Position numbers and translations under genes: made by a program. From assembly GCF_022012435.1 (NCBI RefSeq), contig NZ_JAKLUA010000001.1:434001-498000 (forward strand): a DNA stretch of 64,000 nt, given 5' to 3'. Each line of letters starts with the position of its first letter. Positions within the stretch are counted from its first letter, which is position 1. Below the pieces are notes generated by a model. The model had not been told where the DNA came from, did no database searches, and worked only from the letters and a program-made list of their open reading frames with translations. This stretch comes from Bradyrhizobium zhengyangense. Its GTDB lineage: Bacteria > Pseudomonadota > Alphaproteobacteria > Rhizobiales > Xanthobacteraceae. Shown in pieces: positions 29,050 to 39,571 of the stretch.

Positions 29050-29602
29050 GGCATCGTCCAAGCCCGTGCGGCCGCCAGCGTCCAAGCAGGCTGCCATAAC
29101 TGGGTCGGCCTGCCGAGGCCGTCCTAGGCCCCTAAAAAGGGGGGATTGGTTGCGTTTCGACCGAAAAATCGATCTTCGGGTCGCTTTCGGAAAAGATGGG
29201 AAGCTAAGCCACGTTCGCTGCTCGGTCAGGGAGCTATCGAAGCGATCGCTAACGGACCAATCAGGTATGGCATGCAGCTCGGAGGTGACTATGCACCCGA
29301 GCGAGCCCGCAAGAAACTCTGAGACCCCCGTTTTCTCCGACGAGAGAGGCCATGGCCAAAGGACGCGCCACTCCCCCCTCAACCATAAGATCGACCTTTC
29401 CACAAACGGCCTAGGCCTGGCAAAACCGGATCGACTCTCCTTTGTCGAGAGTTTTGGCTCCCTCGCTCGCCTGGTAGGTGGCGCGATCGATGGGGACGTC
29501 ACCTGCCCTGCGGATCGGCGGCCGACCAGCGGAAAGATCGGGGCTTGAGGAGAACCACGTCAGCGATCACCCGCAGCGCCTGTTGAGTGGTGAGTGCTAC
29601 CC
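29050..29602. other. non-coding region downstream of the SRAP gene
   Basis: About 550 bp. A frame of 160 codons spans 29066-29548, but its composition is irregular and it has no recognisable motif or ribosome site, so I do not call it. A GGGAAGCTA sequence near 29196 matches the leader of the two hairpins noted elsewhere, but without a hairpin after it. It may be decayed DNA between cargo blocks. Confidence 0.4.
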
Positions 29603-30841
29603 TCAGCGCCCTTCCCGCTGCGCGATCCTGCCTCCGTCGGCGATCCGATCACTGGGGTGCAGCACCACCCGGTCCCCCGCAGCCAGCCCGGAGAGGACCT
29701 CGGCCGTCCGGTTGTTGCGGTGGCCGATCTGAACCGGCAGGGTCTTGGCGCGCCCGCTGTCGTCGGTAAAGACGGCCCATTGGTCGCCTTTCCGGAACAA
29801 AGCGCTTATCGGCACGGTCAGCGCGTCGGCGGCGCTCCAGATGGTGACGTGGACGACGACCCGGTAGTCGTGGCCAAGCTGGGACCACACCTCGGGCGGG
29901 TCCACGAAATCGATGGTCACCCGGACCCGCTGCTCTTCGATCCCCAGGGCGGAGACCTTCAGGAAGCCGGCGGGGTCCACGCGGACCACCTTGCCCTTGA
30001 TGGGCTGACCGCCCCAGCCGTCGATCCGGACGGGGGCGCCGACCTTGATCTGGACCGCGTCGGTCGAGAGCAGGTCGGCCACGACCTCCAGATCGAGAGG
30101 GTTGCCGATGTCGACCAGCGCCGTCCCTGGCAGGACCGTCGCCTCGCTGTCCTGGATGATCTTCAGGACACGTCCGCCCGCCGGCGCGAGCACCCGGACG
30201 CAGCAGGCCGGCTCCGCGGACAGCGCGGCGTTGGCCGGGTCCATCAGTCGGGCCGCCAAGCTGGTACGCACCGCGCGACGCATCTCAACCTGAGCCTTCG
30301 CGCTCGCCAGGGCGGCCTCGTTGGTGGCCACGTCGAATTTCGCCTTGTCGAAGGCCTGAGCCGAGGTTGATTGCGTCCGCAGGAGCGTCTGCGCCCGCTG
30401 GAACTCGGTCCTGGAGAAGTCCAACGCCGCTCCGATCCGCTGCACCTCGGCTTCCTGTTGTTGGATGGCTGCGTCCGCGGCCGCAACTTCCGCCTGAAGC
30501 TGGTCGCGGGAGCGCACGTCGATGAAGCCCGGCAGTGTCGGCTGCATCAGGGCGATGATGGTCTGGTTGGCGACGACCTCGTCGCCGACGTGAAGCGAAG
30601 GTCCCTGCTCGCCGAGCGGATGCGAAATCCTCAGGACTTTGCCTGCGATGGGCGCCGAAACGGTGTACACGTGGCGGACGCGCGTCTTGCCGTCGTCGTC
30701 CGCCGTGACTTCGACGGGGCCTTTCGCGACGGTCGCGAGATCGACCAGAACCGGCCGGGGCCATGCGAACCACGCCAGTCCTCCCGCGATCCCGGCCAAG
30801 GCCGCGACACCGATGATCCTTTTCATCCACTGTGCCGGCAT
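29603..30841 (-). CDS. HlyD-family periplasmic adaptor of an ABC exporter
   Basis: Membrane-fusion protein of about 412 residues. One N-terminal membrane anchor (IIGVAALAGIAGGLAWFAW) is followed by a lipoyl-like half (VSAPIAGKVLRI), a coiled-coil hairpin (about 100-200, with QQQEAEVQRIGAALDFSR), a second lipoyl half (VLAPAGGRVLKI), and beta-barrel and membrane-proximal domains. The start at 30841 lies 2 bp after the permease stop. With the next two genes it forms a DevBCA/MacAB-like export set. The substrate is unknown. Confidence 0.86.
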   Translation of the reverse strand: MPAQWMKRIIGVAALAGIAGGLAWFAWPRPVLVDLATVAKGPVEVTADDDGKTRVRHVYTVSAPIAGKVLRISHPLGEQGPSLHVGDEVVANQTIIALMQPTLPGFIDVRSRDQLQAEVAAADAAIQQQEAEVQRIGAALDFSRTEFQRAQTLLRTQSTSAQAFDKAKFDVATNEAALASAKAQVEMRRAVRTSLAARLMDPANAALSAEPACCVRVLAPAGGRVLKIIQDSEATVLPGTALVDIGNPLDLEVVADLLSTDAVQIKVGAPVRIDGWGGQPIKGKVVRVDPAGFLKVSALGIEEQRVRVTIDFVDPPEVWSQLGHDYRVVVHVTIWSAADALTVPISALFRKGDQWAVFTDDSGRAKTLPVQIGHRNNRTAEVLSGLAAGDRVVLHPSDRIADGGRIAQREGR

Positions 30842-30843
30842 GG

Positions 30844-33207
<2,364 letters not shown>

Positions 33208-33211
33208 GCCG

Positions 33212-33919
33212 TCACCAGGTGAGTTCGGCGGCTTCGCGACGGGTCTCGTTCCTCTGGATCCTGGAGATCCGGCCGTCGGCGAAGAACAGCACCCTGTCGG
33301 CGACCTGCTGGATGCTGGCGTTGTGGGTGATGATGATTGTCGTGGTGCCGAGCTGCCGGTTGACCCCGAGCAACGCCTCGATCACACGAATGCCGGTCTT
33401 CGAATCCAGCGCCCCGGTCGGCTCGTCGCAGAGCAGCACCGCGGGGCGTTTCGCGATCGCGCGTGCGATGGCCACGCGCTGCTGCTCGCCGCCGGATAGC
33501 TGCGCCGGAAAGTGATGCATCCGCTCCTCGAGCCCGACCAGAGCGAGGGCGTCGGCCGGCCGCATCGGATTCTTGGCCACCTCGGTGACCAACGCCACGT
33601 TTTCGTAGGCGGTGAGGCTCGGCACCAGATTGTAGAACTGGAAGACGAAACCGACGTGGTCGCGGCGATACTTCGTGAGTTCGCGGTCTTGGAGATCGGT
33701 CAGGTCCAGATCGCGGAAGAACAGCCTGCCGCTGGTCGGCCGGTCGAGACCGCCCATGATGTTGAGCAGCGTGGTCTTGCCGCTGCCGGAGGGACCGAGC
33801 AGCACGACAACTTCTCGCTCAGCGATCTCAAGATCGACATTGTTGAGGGCATGGACCGCCACCTCGCCGGAGACGTAGGTCTTGGTCAGAGCCGTGGCTG
33901 TGAAGACGGATTGGGTCAT
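33212..33919 (-). CDS. ABC transporter ATP-binding protein, MacB/LolD type
   Basis: A 235-residue ATPase: Walker [12 protein letters not shown]-loop [10 protein letters not shown], signature [14 protein letters not shown], Walker [14 protein letters not shown] and switch His in IIITHN. The sequence is that of the MacB/LolD class, which pairs with FtsX-type permeases. First gene of a three-gene leftward operon. A FixK/FNR-type site lies 53 bp upstream of its ATG. Confidence 0.92.
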   Translation of the reverse strand: MTQSVFTATALTKTYVSGEVAVHALNNVDLEIAEREVVVLLGPSGSGKTTLLNIMGGLDRPTSGRLFFRDLDLTDLQDRELTKYRRDHVGFVFQFYNLVPSLTAYENVALVTEVAKNPMRPADALALVGLEERMHHFPAQLSGGEQQRVAIARAIAKRPAVLLCDEPTGALDSKTGIRVIEALLGVNRQLGTTTIIITHNASIQQVADRVLFFADGRISRIQRNETRREAAELTW

Positions 33920-33971
33920 TGCGTCTCAAACAGTGTGCGCAGTCACTCTCCGCCTTTGAGGCGCCCCTGGA

Positions 33972-33985
33972 TTGATTTAGATCAG
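33972..33985. promoter_or_regulatory. FixK/FNR-type box upstream of the ABC exporter operon
   Basis: TTGATTTAGATCAG matches TTGAT-N4-ATCAA except for the last base. It lies 53 bp before the ATPase start codon, a position suited to activation by a FixK2/FNR-family protein. Confidence 0.5.
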
Positions 33986-34025
33986 GCAGCTCGCTGAATT
34001 CGCTCGGTTTTCTCAAAACAGACGC

Positions 34026-35219
34026 TCAGTAGACTTGAGTTACTCCGGCGACGAGCTCGCCGACCAGTTCCGGGATCCGGCCAAGGTGATCCGATACAAT
34101 CTCCGCGCCTCGCTCTCTTAACTCCTCCGGGGGAACGCCCTCCTTCGTCGCCAGCCTGAGATGAACGAGATCCGGCATGGACACCGGCGCACCGATCCGG
34201 CTGACGATGAGGCACTGCGCTGCGGAGACCTCCGGAATGGCGGTGACCAATGTTTCAGCTACTCGCTTTGCCATGATGTTGTAGATCTTGCCGACGTGGC
34301 TAACAGGGTTCTTGCCGGCGGCAGCCTCCAAGCTCATCGGCCGCCAAGGTGTGATCAGGCCATTGACGCGATTTCCCCGACCGACCTGCCCGTCGTCGCC
34401 AGCCTCCGCTGAGGTGCCGGTCACGGTCAGATAGATGCTATCGGACGCCGCATCATCAGCAGCGTTGACGGCCACCTCGCAATCCCTAAATCCATGCTCG
34501 CTTGCGCGTTCACGGACGTACTCGGCGAGCGCCGCCTTTTGTTGCAGATAGCTGTCCATGTCGTTAAGAAACCGCCCGATCATGGCGCAGGCGATTGTCA
34601 GCCTGACGCCCTCTCCGCTTCGGACAGCCATGATTTTGATGTCTTCACCCCAAGCCGGATGGTCACGCGCGCGATCGCGGCCGTGAATCCCCTGTTCGAT
34701 TGCAAGCACGAGGCGTTCGAGCGCACTGAGCGGTGCGTGACCAACTCCGAAAGACGTATCGTTGGCAAGCGGAATTTGCCGTGCGCTCCCCCGAGAGAAC
34801 AGCGATTGCAGGTCCTGCGAGCCCTGATGAACCAGGGCCTCGATACAGACGTGACGATCGGCGTCCAGCGCATGGAGATTGGCCTTCAGCCAGGCCCTTG
34901 AGCCGTCGATGGCAATGTCCTCGACTGGAATCGCTTCGTTTCCGACGTTGGTAACGGCCCGTCCTGCCAGGAGGATTCTGATCGGATCGGTCACCTTTCC
35001 GCCGCTGAAGGTAGGCATTGCCCTGCCGCCGCACAGTAGCGCCTTGTCGACATTGTAGTGCAACACATGGCCGAATCTGCGCAGGTACTCGCGACAGAGA
35101 TTGCGGGACAGCGTCTCGGCAAGGGCATCGCAGATCGTGTCCGGGTGACCGGCTCCCTTGCGCTCGACGACCTCCACGTCATCGCGATTGTCAAGCTGCG
35201 AAAGGACAAGATCAAACAT
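34026..35219 (-). CDS. S-adenosylmethionine synthetase, archaeal type
   Basis: Makes S-adenosylmethionine from methionine and ATP. The sequence belongs to the archaeal-type family, not bacterial Met[23 protein letters not shown], and the late [20 protein letters not shown] and [13 protein letters not shown]. At about 397 residues it is full length. The ATG at 35219 is preferred; a TTG at 35231 is possible. It is probably the last gene of an operon with a DUF2933 protein, a membrane methyltransferase and a secreted protein, so it may supply methyl donor locally. Confidence 0.88.
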   Translation of the reverse strand: MFDLVLSQLDNRDDVEVVERKGAGHPDTICDALAETLSRNLCREYLRRFGHVLHYNVDKALLCGGRAMPTFSGGKVTDPIRILLAGRAVTNVGNEAIPVEDIAIDGSRAWLKANLHALDADRHVCIEALVHQGSQDLQSLFSRGSARQIPLANDTSFGVGHAPLSALERLVLAIEQGIHGRDRARDHPAWGEDIKIMAVRSGEGVRLTIACAMIGRFLNDMDSYLQQKAALAEYVRERASEHGFRDCEVAVNAADDAASDSIYLTVTGTSAEAGDDGQVGRGNRVNGLITPWRPMSLEAAAGKNPVSHVGKIYNIMAKRVAETLVTAIPEVSAAQCLIVSRIGAPVSMPDLVHLRLATKEGVPPEELRERGAEIVSDHLGRIPELVGELVAGVTQVY

Positions 35220-35276
35220 CGGTGTAGCCAATCGAAATAGAGGCGGTCAGCCCTTTTCCGCACCATAAGGGCCGGT

Positions 35277-35750
35277 CTACCGGCGATGGTCGTACTTGAA
35301 CTGCAGGGCAGCCGGACTCGCGCCGGTGCGCTCGACAGTGAGCTTCACGGTGTAGAGATCAAATCCGGGAAGGTCGAAGAAGCCGCCATAGGTCGTGGTG
35401 CCCGAGATCTGCATTGGCTCAAGCTTCTTCTTGGCGCCGGACAAGCCCAATCCTGATACTTCCGCAGTCACGACGGCATCAGAAATACGCGCGCCGCTTG
35501 CTGCATCAAAGACGGCGGCAACGACGTGATATTCATGCGGCCCCTTTGGGGGGCGCCCGTGCATCGGTCGTTCGGTGGTGGAGCCCGACGGGAGGCCCTT
35601 CACGATCTCGGCCGGCACGATGCCCAGGTAGACCGTCACTCCTCCTGCCGTTTTTGAGAGGTCGGTGTCCGCAGCGGTCGCTACGCCGATCAAGCAACCG
35701 GCCAGCCAGAGGCCTCCGAGCAGAGCGCCGACCGCCCGCCGGCTAACCAT
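35277..35750 (-). CDS. predicted periplasmic protein, YtkA-like beta domain
   Basis: A 157-residue protein with a clear signal peptide (VGALLGGLWLAGCLIGVATA). The secreted part is beta-rich, with a YHVVAAVFDAASGARISDA segment reminiscent of YtkA/FixH-like immunoglobulin folds; I infer this from pattern only. The Cys in LAGC could make it a lipoprotein. Its start overlaps the end of the methyltransferase gene by 8 bp. A partner in copper handling is possible from context. Confidence 0.6.
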   Translation of the reverse strand: MVSRRAVGALLGGLWLAGCLIGVATAADTDLSKTAGGVTVYLGIVPAEIVKGLPSGSTTERPMHGRPPKGPHEYHVVAAVFDAASGARISDAVVTAEVSGLGLSGAKKKLEPMQISGTTTYGGFFDLPGFDLYTVKLTVERTGASPAALQFKYDHRR

Positions 35751-36417
35751 GCCGATATCCTCCAGTGGACTCGGTGCCAAAGACCCGGCTCAACTTCGGA
35801 ATGAATCCCGGCACATCGGCCGCATATCTGACATAGGCCTCGCCGAATTCCGACCTGGCGTCCCGCTCCTCGTCGCGCGCGAGCTTCACGTACATGATCG
35901 TCAGCACCGGAAACATCGCCAGCGTCAGGATGGTCGGCCACTGCAGCAGGAAGCCGAACATCACCAGGATAAACCCGACGTACTGCGGGTGGCGGACGTA
36001 GCTGTAGGGGCCGCTCGTCGCGAGGCTACGGGTCTGCTGCGCGTCGTACAGCACCCTCCACGCGGCGGAGATCAGGACGAAACCCGCGCCGATGAAGATG
36101 AAGCTCAGGATGTGGAACGGTCCGGCGTGCGGATTGGTCTTCCAGCCGAACATCATCTCGAGCAGGTGCCCGGCGTCATGGGAGAACCAATCGACGTTCG
36201 GATAGTGCGACTGCAGCCAGCCCGAAAGGAAGTAGATGGTGAGCGGGAAGCCGTACATCTCCACGAACAACGCCACCAGAAACGCGCTGAAGGCGCCGAA
36301 GGAGCGCCAGTCGCGCGAGGTCTGCGGCTTGAAGAAGCTGTAGGCGAAAAGGATGAAGACCACCGAGTTGACGATGACGAGGCCCCAGAGGCCGTAGGCG
36401 GGCGCGGTGTCGTGCAT
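35743..36417 (-). CDS. membrane methyltransferase, isoprenylcysteine carboxylmethyltransferase-like
   Basis: A 224-residue polytopic membrane protein with about five helices. The C-terminal motif GPYSYVRHPQYVGFILVMFG followed by RDEERDARSEFGEAYVRY is the signature of the ICMT/phospholipid methyltransferase family, where it binds S-adenosylmethionine. The acceptor is unknown. It overlaps the DUF2933 gene at the start and the secreted-protein gene at the end; an S-adenosylmethionine synthetase follows in the same operon. Confidence 0.85.
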   Translation of the reverse strand: MHDTAPAYGLWGLVIVNSVVFILFAYSFFKPQTSRDWRSFGAFSAFLVALFVEMYGFPLTIYFLSGWLQSHYPNVDWFSHDAGHLLEMMFGWKTNPHAGPFHILSFIFIGAGFVLISAAWRVLYDAQQTRSLATSGPYSYVRHPQYVGFILVMFGFLLQWPTILTLAMFPVLTIMYVKLARDEERDARSEFGEAYVRYAADVPGFIPKLSRVFGTESTGGYRHG

Positions 36418-36674
36418 CACTCCCTCCTTCCGTCGGATGGCTGGCGCTCGGCGTGATGGTGGCCGTGTCCTCCGTGATGCATGAACAGGTGCATCAACGG
36501 GCAAGCGAGCAGCGGCAGCCAGACCAGAAGCCCGAGCACGTGCGCCCTGTGCTCGGTGAACAGCAGCGCGCCGGCGATGATCAGGAATCCGATCAGGACC
36601 AGGCCGGCCCTGGATTTCGTGGACATGCCCTGCTGCGGGCGTTCCCGATACGCGGGATGGTCCTGCACCGACAT
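36417..36674 (-). CDS. DUF2933 small membrane protein
   Basis: An 85-residue protein with two membrane helices (LVLIGFLIIAGALLF and LGLLVWLPLLACPLMHLFM) and a His-rich end (HHGGHGHHH) that may bind metal. DUF2933 proteins are common in heavy-metal islands. First gene of a four-gene leftward operon; its stop overlaps the methyltransferase start. A FixK/FNR-type site lies 52 bp upstream. Confidence 0.85.
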   Translation of the reverse strand: MSVQDHPAYRERPQQGMSTKSRAGLVLIGFLIIAGALLFTEHRAHVLGLLVWLPLLACPLMHLFMHHGGHGHHHAERQPSDGRRE

Positions 36675-36725
36675 CGGCTTGCTCCTATCGTTCGTCGGAG
36701 CTTAGCGGCGCCTTTGCCATCATTG

Positions 36726-36739
36726 TTGCGCTAGATCAA
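36726..36739. promoter_or_regulatory. FixK/FNR-type box upstream of the DUF2933 operon
   Basis: TTGCGCTAGATCAA, read on the gene strand as TTGATCTAGCGCAA. It fits TTG(A/C)-N6-(T/G)CAA and lies 52 bp before the DUF2933 start codon. Confidence 0.55.
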
Positions 36740-36825
36740 CAGCGGCAGTCCCGTAAGATTCACTGGCCTTGTTCGTGGACGCCGGGGCCAATGAGGGCCG
36801 CCGGAGGATCTCCCGCCCCCGAAGG

Positions 36826-37479
36826 TCATTGCATCGGTTTGCCGGGCTGCATTCCCATGCCCATCGTCGCTCCGCTCCGCATCGCGGACATCATCGGCAT
36901 CATGCCCATCTGCGGCGCGAGCAGTTCGTCGGCGGCCTTCTTCTGCTCGTCGGAAAACGTCGAGACCAGGTTCGTGAGCGCCGATTTCATCGCGCGGGTG
37001 CCTTCGAGCCGCGCCGCGAGCCATTTCTCCTGGAACGCGAGCTTCTCGACCAGGCCGGCACCGGCGCCCTGCTGCGACATCATCGAGCCGCGCATCTCTC
37101 CCAACGTTTTGGCGTTGGCCCGCAACGCGTCGGCGAACCCGTTCCAGGCGGGCTGCTGCGCCTCGGTGATCTTGAGCTCGGTGCGGAGGAACGCGACCCG
37201 GCCCTCAATGTGATCGATCGCATCCATGCCCATTCCGTCGCCGGACTGCCGCATCATCTCCATCATCTTCGCCATGTCCATCATGGGCATCTTCCCGCCC
37301 ATCATTCCGCTGCCATTCATGCCCTGAGAGCCAGCAGGCGCCCGCTGGTCTGCCTTTGGCGTGGCCTGCTCCTGCTTCTGGTCGGGGTGGTGCCCTTCGT
37401 GTTCCGCGGCCGATTGGGCCCAGGCGGCGTGCCCGAGCGTCGTGGCGAGTAGTGCGGCGGCAAAGGTCATAGCGCGCAT
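36826..37479 (-). CDS. Met-rich periplasmic protein, Spy/CpxP (LTxxQ) type
   Basis: A 217-residue protein with a signal peptide (MTFAAALLATTLGHAAWAQ). After a His- and Gln-rich linker it has a dense Met block (GMMGGKMPMMDMAKMMEMM), then the LTxxQ-like helix ITEAQQPAWNGFADAL, and ends with another Met-rich stretch. Met clusters of this type bind Cu(I) in the periplasm. Single-gene leftward unit with a FixK/FNR-type box 61 bp upstream. Confidence 0.8.
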   Translation of the reverse strand: MRAMTFAAALLATTLGHAAWAQSAAEHEGHHPDQKQEQATPKADQRAPAGSQGMNGSGMMGGKMPMMDMAKMMEMMRQSGDGMGMDAIDHIEGRVAFLRTELKITEAQQPAWNGFADALRANAKTLGEMRGSMMSQQGAGAGLVEKLAFQEKWLAARLEGTRAMKSALTNLVSTFSDEQKKAADELLAPQMGMMPMMSAMRSGATMGMGMQPGKPMQ

Positions 37480-37539
37480 GGCAAGCTCCTGATCGTAGGT
37501 GGCCGACGTTTAGGATGACTCGTTCCCGCCGCCGACCGC

Positions 37540-37553
37540 TTGATGCACGTCAA
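37540..37553. promoter_or_regulatory. FixK/FNR-type box between two divergent metal-protein genes
   Basis: TTGATGCACGTCAA, a TTGA-N6-TCAA match, lies 61 bp before the Met-rich protein start (leftward) and 115 bp before the His-rich protein start (rightward). Confidence 0.6.
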
Positions 37554-37668
37554 TGCGAAGCGATGGAGGTCGGGCTCGGCACGACTTCGATCACTCCTTG
37601 CGATGTATCAAGGATCCGTCCGCGGTTCTGTGCTTCGATCTGCAACCCATTCCTCGGGAGGAACGGAC

Positions 37669-37929
37669 ATGATCACCAGAACGCTGATTGCCATCTTAGC
37701 CGCAGCCGCACTTGCTGTGCCCGCGATGGCGCAGAGCACGGACACGGAAAAGAACGGTCACCACTATAGCGGCGGCCCGAAGACCGAGGTCCCTCATCAC
37801 ATGGGCAAGAAGGACAGGGACACGTCCAAGGAGACGGTCGGCTCCGCCAAGGACGGCGCGTCCGGAGGCCATCACTACACGGGCGGCCCCGGCACTTCGT
37901 CGCCCCACCACATGGGTGACAAGAAGTAA
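37669..37929 (+). CDS. small secreted His-rich repeat protein
   Basis: An 86-residue protein, about 64 after signal removal (TLIAILAAAALAVPAMAQ). The mature part carries two copies of one unit, NGHHYSGGPKTEVPHHMG and GGHHYTGGPGTSSPHHMG, joined by a charged linker. Paired HH and HHM motifs suggest Cu or Ni binding. The ATG at 37669 has the strong ribosome site GGGAGGAAC. It is the only rightward gene in the copper block before copA. Confidence 0.75.
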   Translation: MITRTLIAILAAAALAVPAMAQSTDTEKNGHHYSGGPKTEVPHHMGKKDRDTSKETVGSAKDGASGGHHYTGGPGTSSPHHMGDKK

Positions 37930-38020
37930 CGACGCGTCCGCCCCGTCCGAGCCGGCGTGAGTCGTCACGGACGGAACGCCGCACCTTCAGTTGGTCGTCA
38001 TCGGCACGCCTGCCGTAGCG

Positions 38021-38503
38021 TCAGCCGACGGCTCGGTCTCCGACGAACCGCATGAAGGGCCTCTGTCCGTCGGCCCCGAACAGCATCACCGAATACGGCG
38101 CGGGCCGACCGCCTTCCATGCCTGGCGACCCGATCGGCATGCCGGGGACGGCGACACCCTTCGCGTTCGGGCGTTCCGCGAGCAGGCGGCGCACGGCCGC
38201 CGCGGGCACATGCCCTTCGACCACATAGCCGGCGACCTCCGCGGTGTGGCACGCCGCCAGATCTGGTGGGACGCCGAGCCGGATCCTGATCGATTCCAGA
38301 TCGGAGGTCTCGTCCACCCGTACGGCAAATCCGGCGTCGCGCAGGTGCTGCACCCAACCCGAGCAGCAACCGCAGTTCGGATCCTTGTGCACCGTGACGG
38401 TCGCCTCATCGGCAAATGCCGCGGCGGCGGGTGCCGCCAGCACCGCGGCAGCGATAAGCCTTAGGACCGTTCGGCGGGTGGGCGGATAGGCGTCATGTTT
38501 CAT
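38021..38503 (-). CDS. DUF411 copper-associated protein
   Basis: A 160-residue exported protein. An Arg pair (TRRTVLRLIAAAVLAAP) starts the signal. The DUF411 hallmark DPNCGCCSGWVQHL follows, then CHTAEVAGYVVEGHVPA and GVAVPGMPIGSPGME. DUF411 proteins occur with copper exporters and probably bind copper through the CxCC motif. Last gene of the leftward cus operon, 13 bp after the cupredoxin gene. Confidence 0.9.
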   Translation of the reverse strand: MKHDAYPPTRRTVLRLIAAAVLAAPAAAAFADEATVTVHKDPNCGCCSGWVQHLRDAGFAVRVDETSDLESIRIRLGVPPDLAACHTAEVAGYVVEGHVPAAAVRRLLAERPNAKGVAVPGMPIGSPGMEGGRPAPYSVMLFGADGQRPFMRFVGDRAVG

Positions 38504-38516
38504 CTTGAGCTCCCGT

Positions 38517-38981
38517 TCACTTGACCGTCACGTGCCCGGTCATGCCGTACTCTCGGTGGTTCGGAATCAGGCACGAAAATTCGAACGTCCCCGGCTTCGT
38601 GAACTTCCACAGCACCTCCGCCGTCTTCTTCGGCGCGACGCGGACGCCGTTCGGCTCGTCGTGCTCCATGTGCGGATGTTTCTTCATGACGGCGGCGTGC
38701 TTCAGGTTCTCCTTCGTGGTCGCCAGTAGGAATTCGTGATCCTCGGTCCCGACGTTGCGCAGCACGAACCGTATCTGCTCGCCCCGCTTCACCTCGATGC
38801 GGCTCGGTTCGTAGTCCATCTCGCTCATCGCGATCTCGATGGTTCGGAATGGTTGTGACGGATCTCCGGGCTCTCCGGCCGAGTAGGATACGTGCTGGCC
38901 GTGTTCGTGGGCCCGTGCGGCCGTGCCGGTCGCCAAAGACGTTGCGAGGGCGAGCATTCCGATGCGAGAGATTCTGTTCAA
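38517..38981 (-). CDS. periplasmic cupredoxin-like copper protein
   Basis: A 154-residue exported protein with a type 1 copper site: the His in GTEDHEF, then Cys, His and Met in CLIPNHREYGM near the C-terminus. This is the plastocyanin/azurin-like order. The start is a TTG at 38981 supported by AGGAG 8 bases upstream; it gives a proper signal peptide (MLALATSLATGTAARA). It probably stores or passes copper to the neighbouring Cus exporter. It lies 11 bp after a Spy-like gene. Confidence 0.88.
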   Translation of the reverse strand: MNRISRIGMLALATSLATGTAARAHEHGQHVSYSAGEPGDPSQPFRTIEIAMSEMDYEPSRIEVKRGEQIRFVLRNVGTEDHEFLLATTKENLKHAAVMKKHPHMEHDEPNGVRVAPKKTAEVLWKFTKPGTFEFSCLIPNHREYGMTGHVTVK

Positions 38982-38992
38982 GCACTTGTCTC

Positions 38993-39529
38993 CTAGTTGT
39001 CGTGGTGGTGGTGATGCTGCTGCACCGGTGCCGCGCTCGAGTACCCGCGCAGTTCGGCGTATTTGGCCAACTGGGAGCTGTCGAGGGTCGCCGCGGTGAG
39101 CAGATGGTACTTGAGGTGAGCTTCGCGCAGCTCGCCTTGCGTCTTCGAGATGGCGGCGGTCGCCGATCTGAGGCTTTCCGGGCTGATGGTCCGGGTGGCG
39201 AACTGCCGATCGAGAGTGCTCTCCTCCTCGATCAGCCTGCTGCCGATCGGGGTTGTTTCCGACTTCATCGCCGAGAACATCTCTTGGACCTTCATCCGCT
39301 GCTCGGCGCTCAATCCCAATTGATCCGCAAGCTCCAGCACGTGCGAGGGGCCCGGATACCCATTGAGCTCGGCCGCGAGTGCGAGCCCCATGCCGCGGCC
39401 GGCACGCAGATCGGAGACCTGCTGGTCCGACAGCGCTTTGATCGGCCGAGACTGCAAACCGGCGTAGGGGGTCTCCGCCCAGGCGAGCGCCGGGGCCAGG
39501 AAGGCGATCACGAATACGGTCTTTTTCAT
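38993..39529 (-). CDS. Spy/CpxP-like periplasmic protein with His tail
   Basis: A 178-residue protein with a signal peptide (KKTVFVIAFLAPALAWA). It is helical, with an LTxxQ-type segment (LGLSAEQRMKVQEMFSAMK) and a second helix pair, as in Spy and heavy-metal-resistance (CnrX/ZraP-like) proteins. It ends QQHHHHHDN, a natural His tail. Likely a metal buffer or chaperone. It lies 42 bp after cusA in the same operon. Confidence 0.78.
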   Translation of the reverse strand: MKKTVFVIAFLAPALAWAETPYAGLQSRPIKALSDQQVSDLRAGRGMGLALAAELNGYPGPSHVLELADQLGLSAEQRMKVQEMFSAMKSETTPIGSRLIEEESTLDRQFATRTISPESLRSATAAISKTQGELREAHLKYHLLTAATLDSSQLAKYAELRGYSSAAPVQQHHHHHDN

Positions 39530-39571
39530 CGAGTTTTTGCCATCAGGTTTGTGCAATGGAGCCAATCTAGC

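Noticed and set aside
29066..29548. 160-codon rightward frame after the SRAP gene
   Set aside because: No ribosome site, no recognisable motif, irregular composition.
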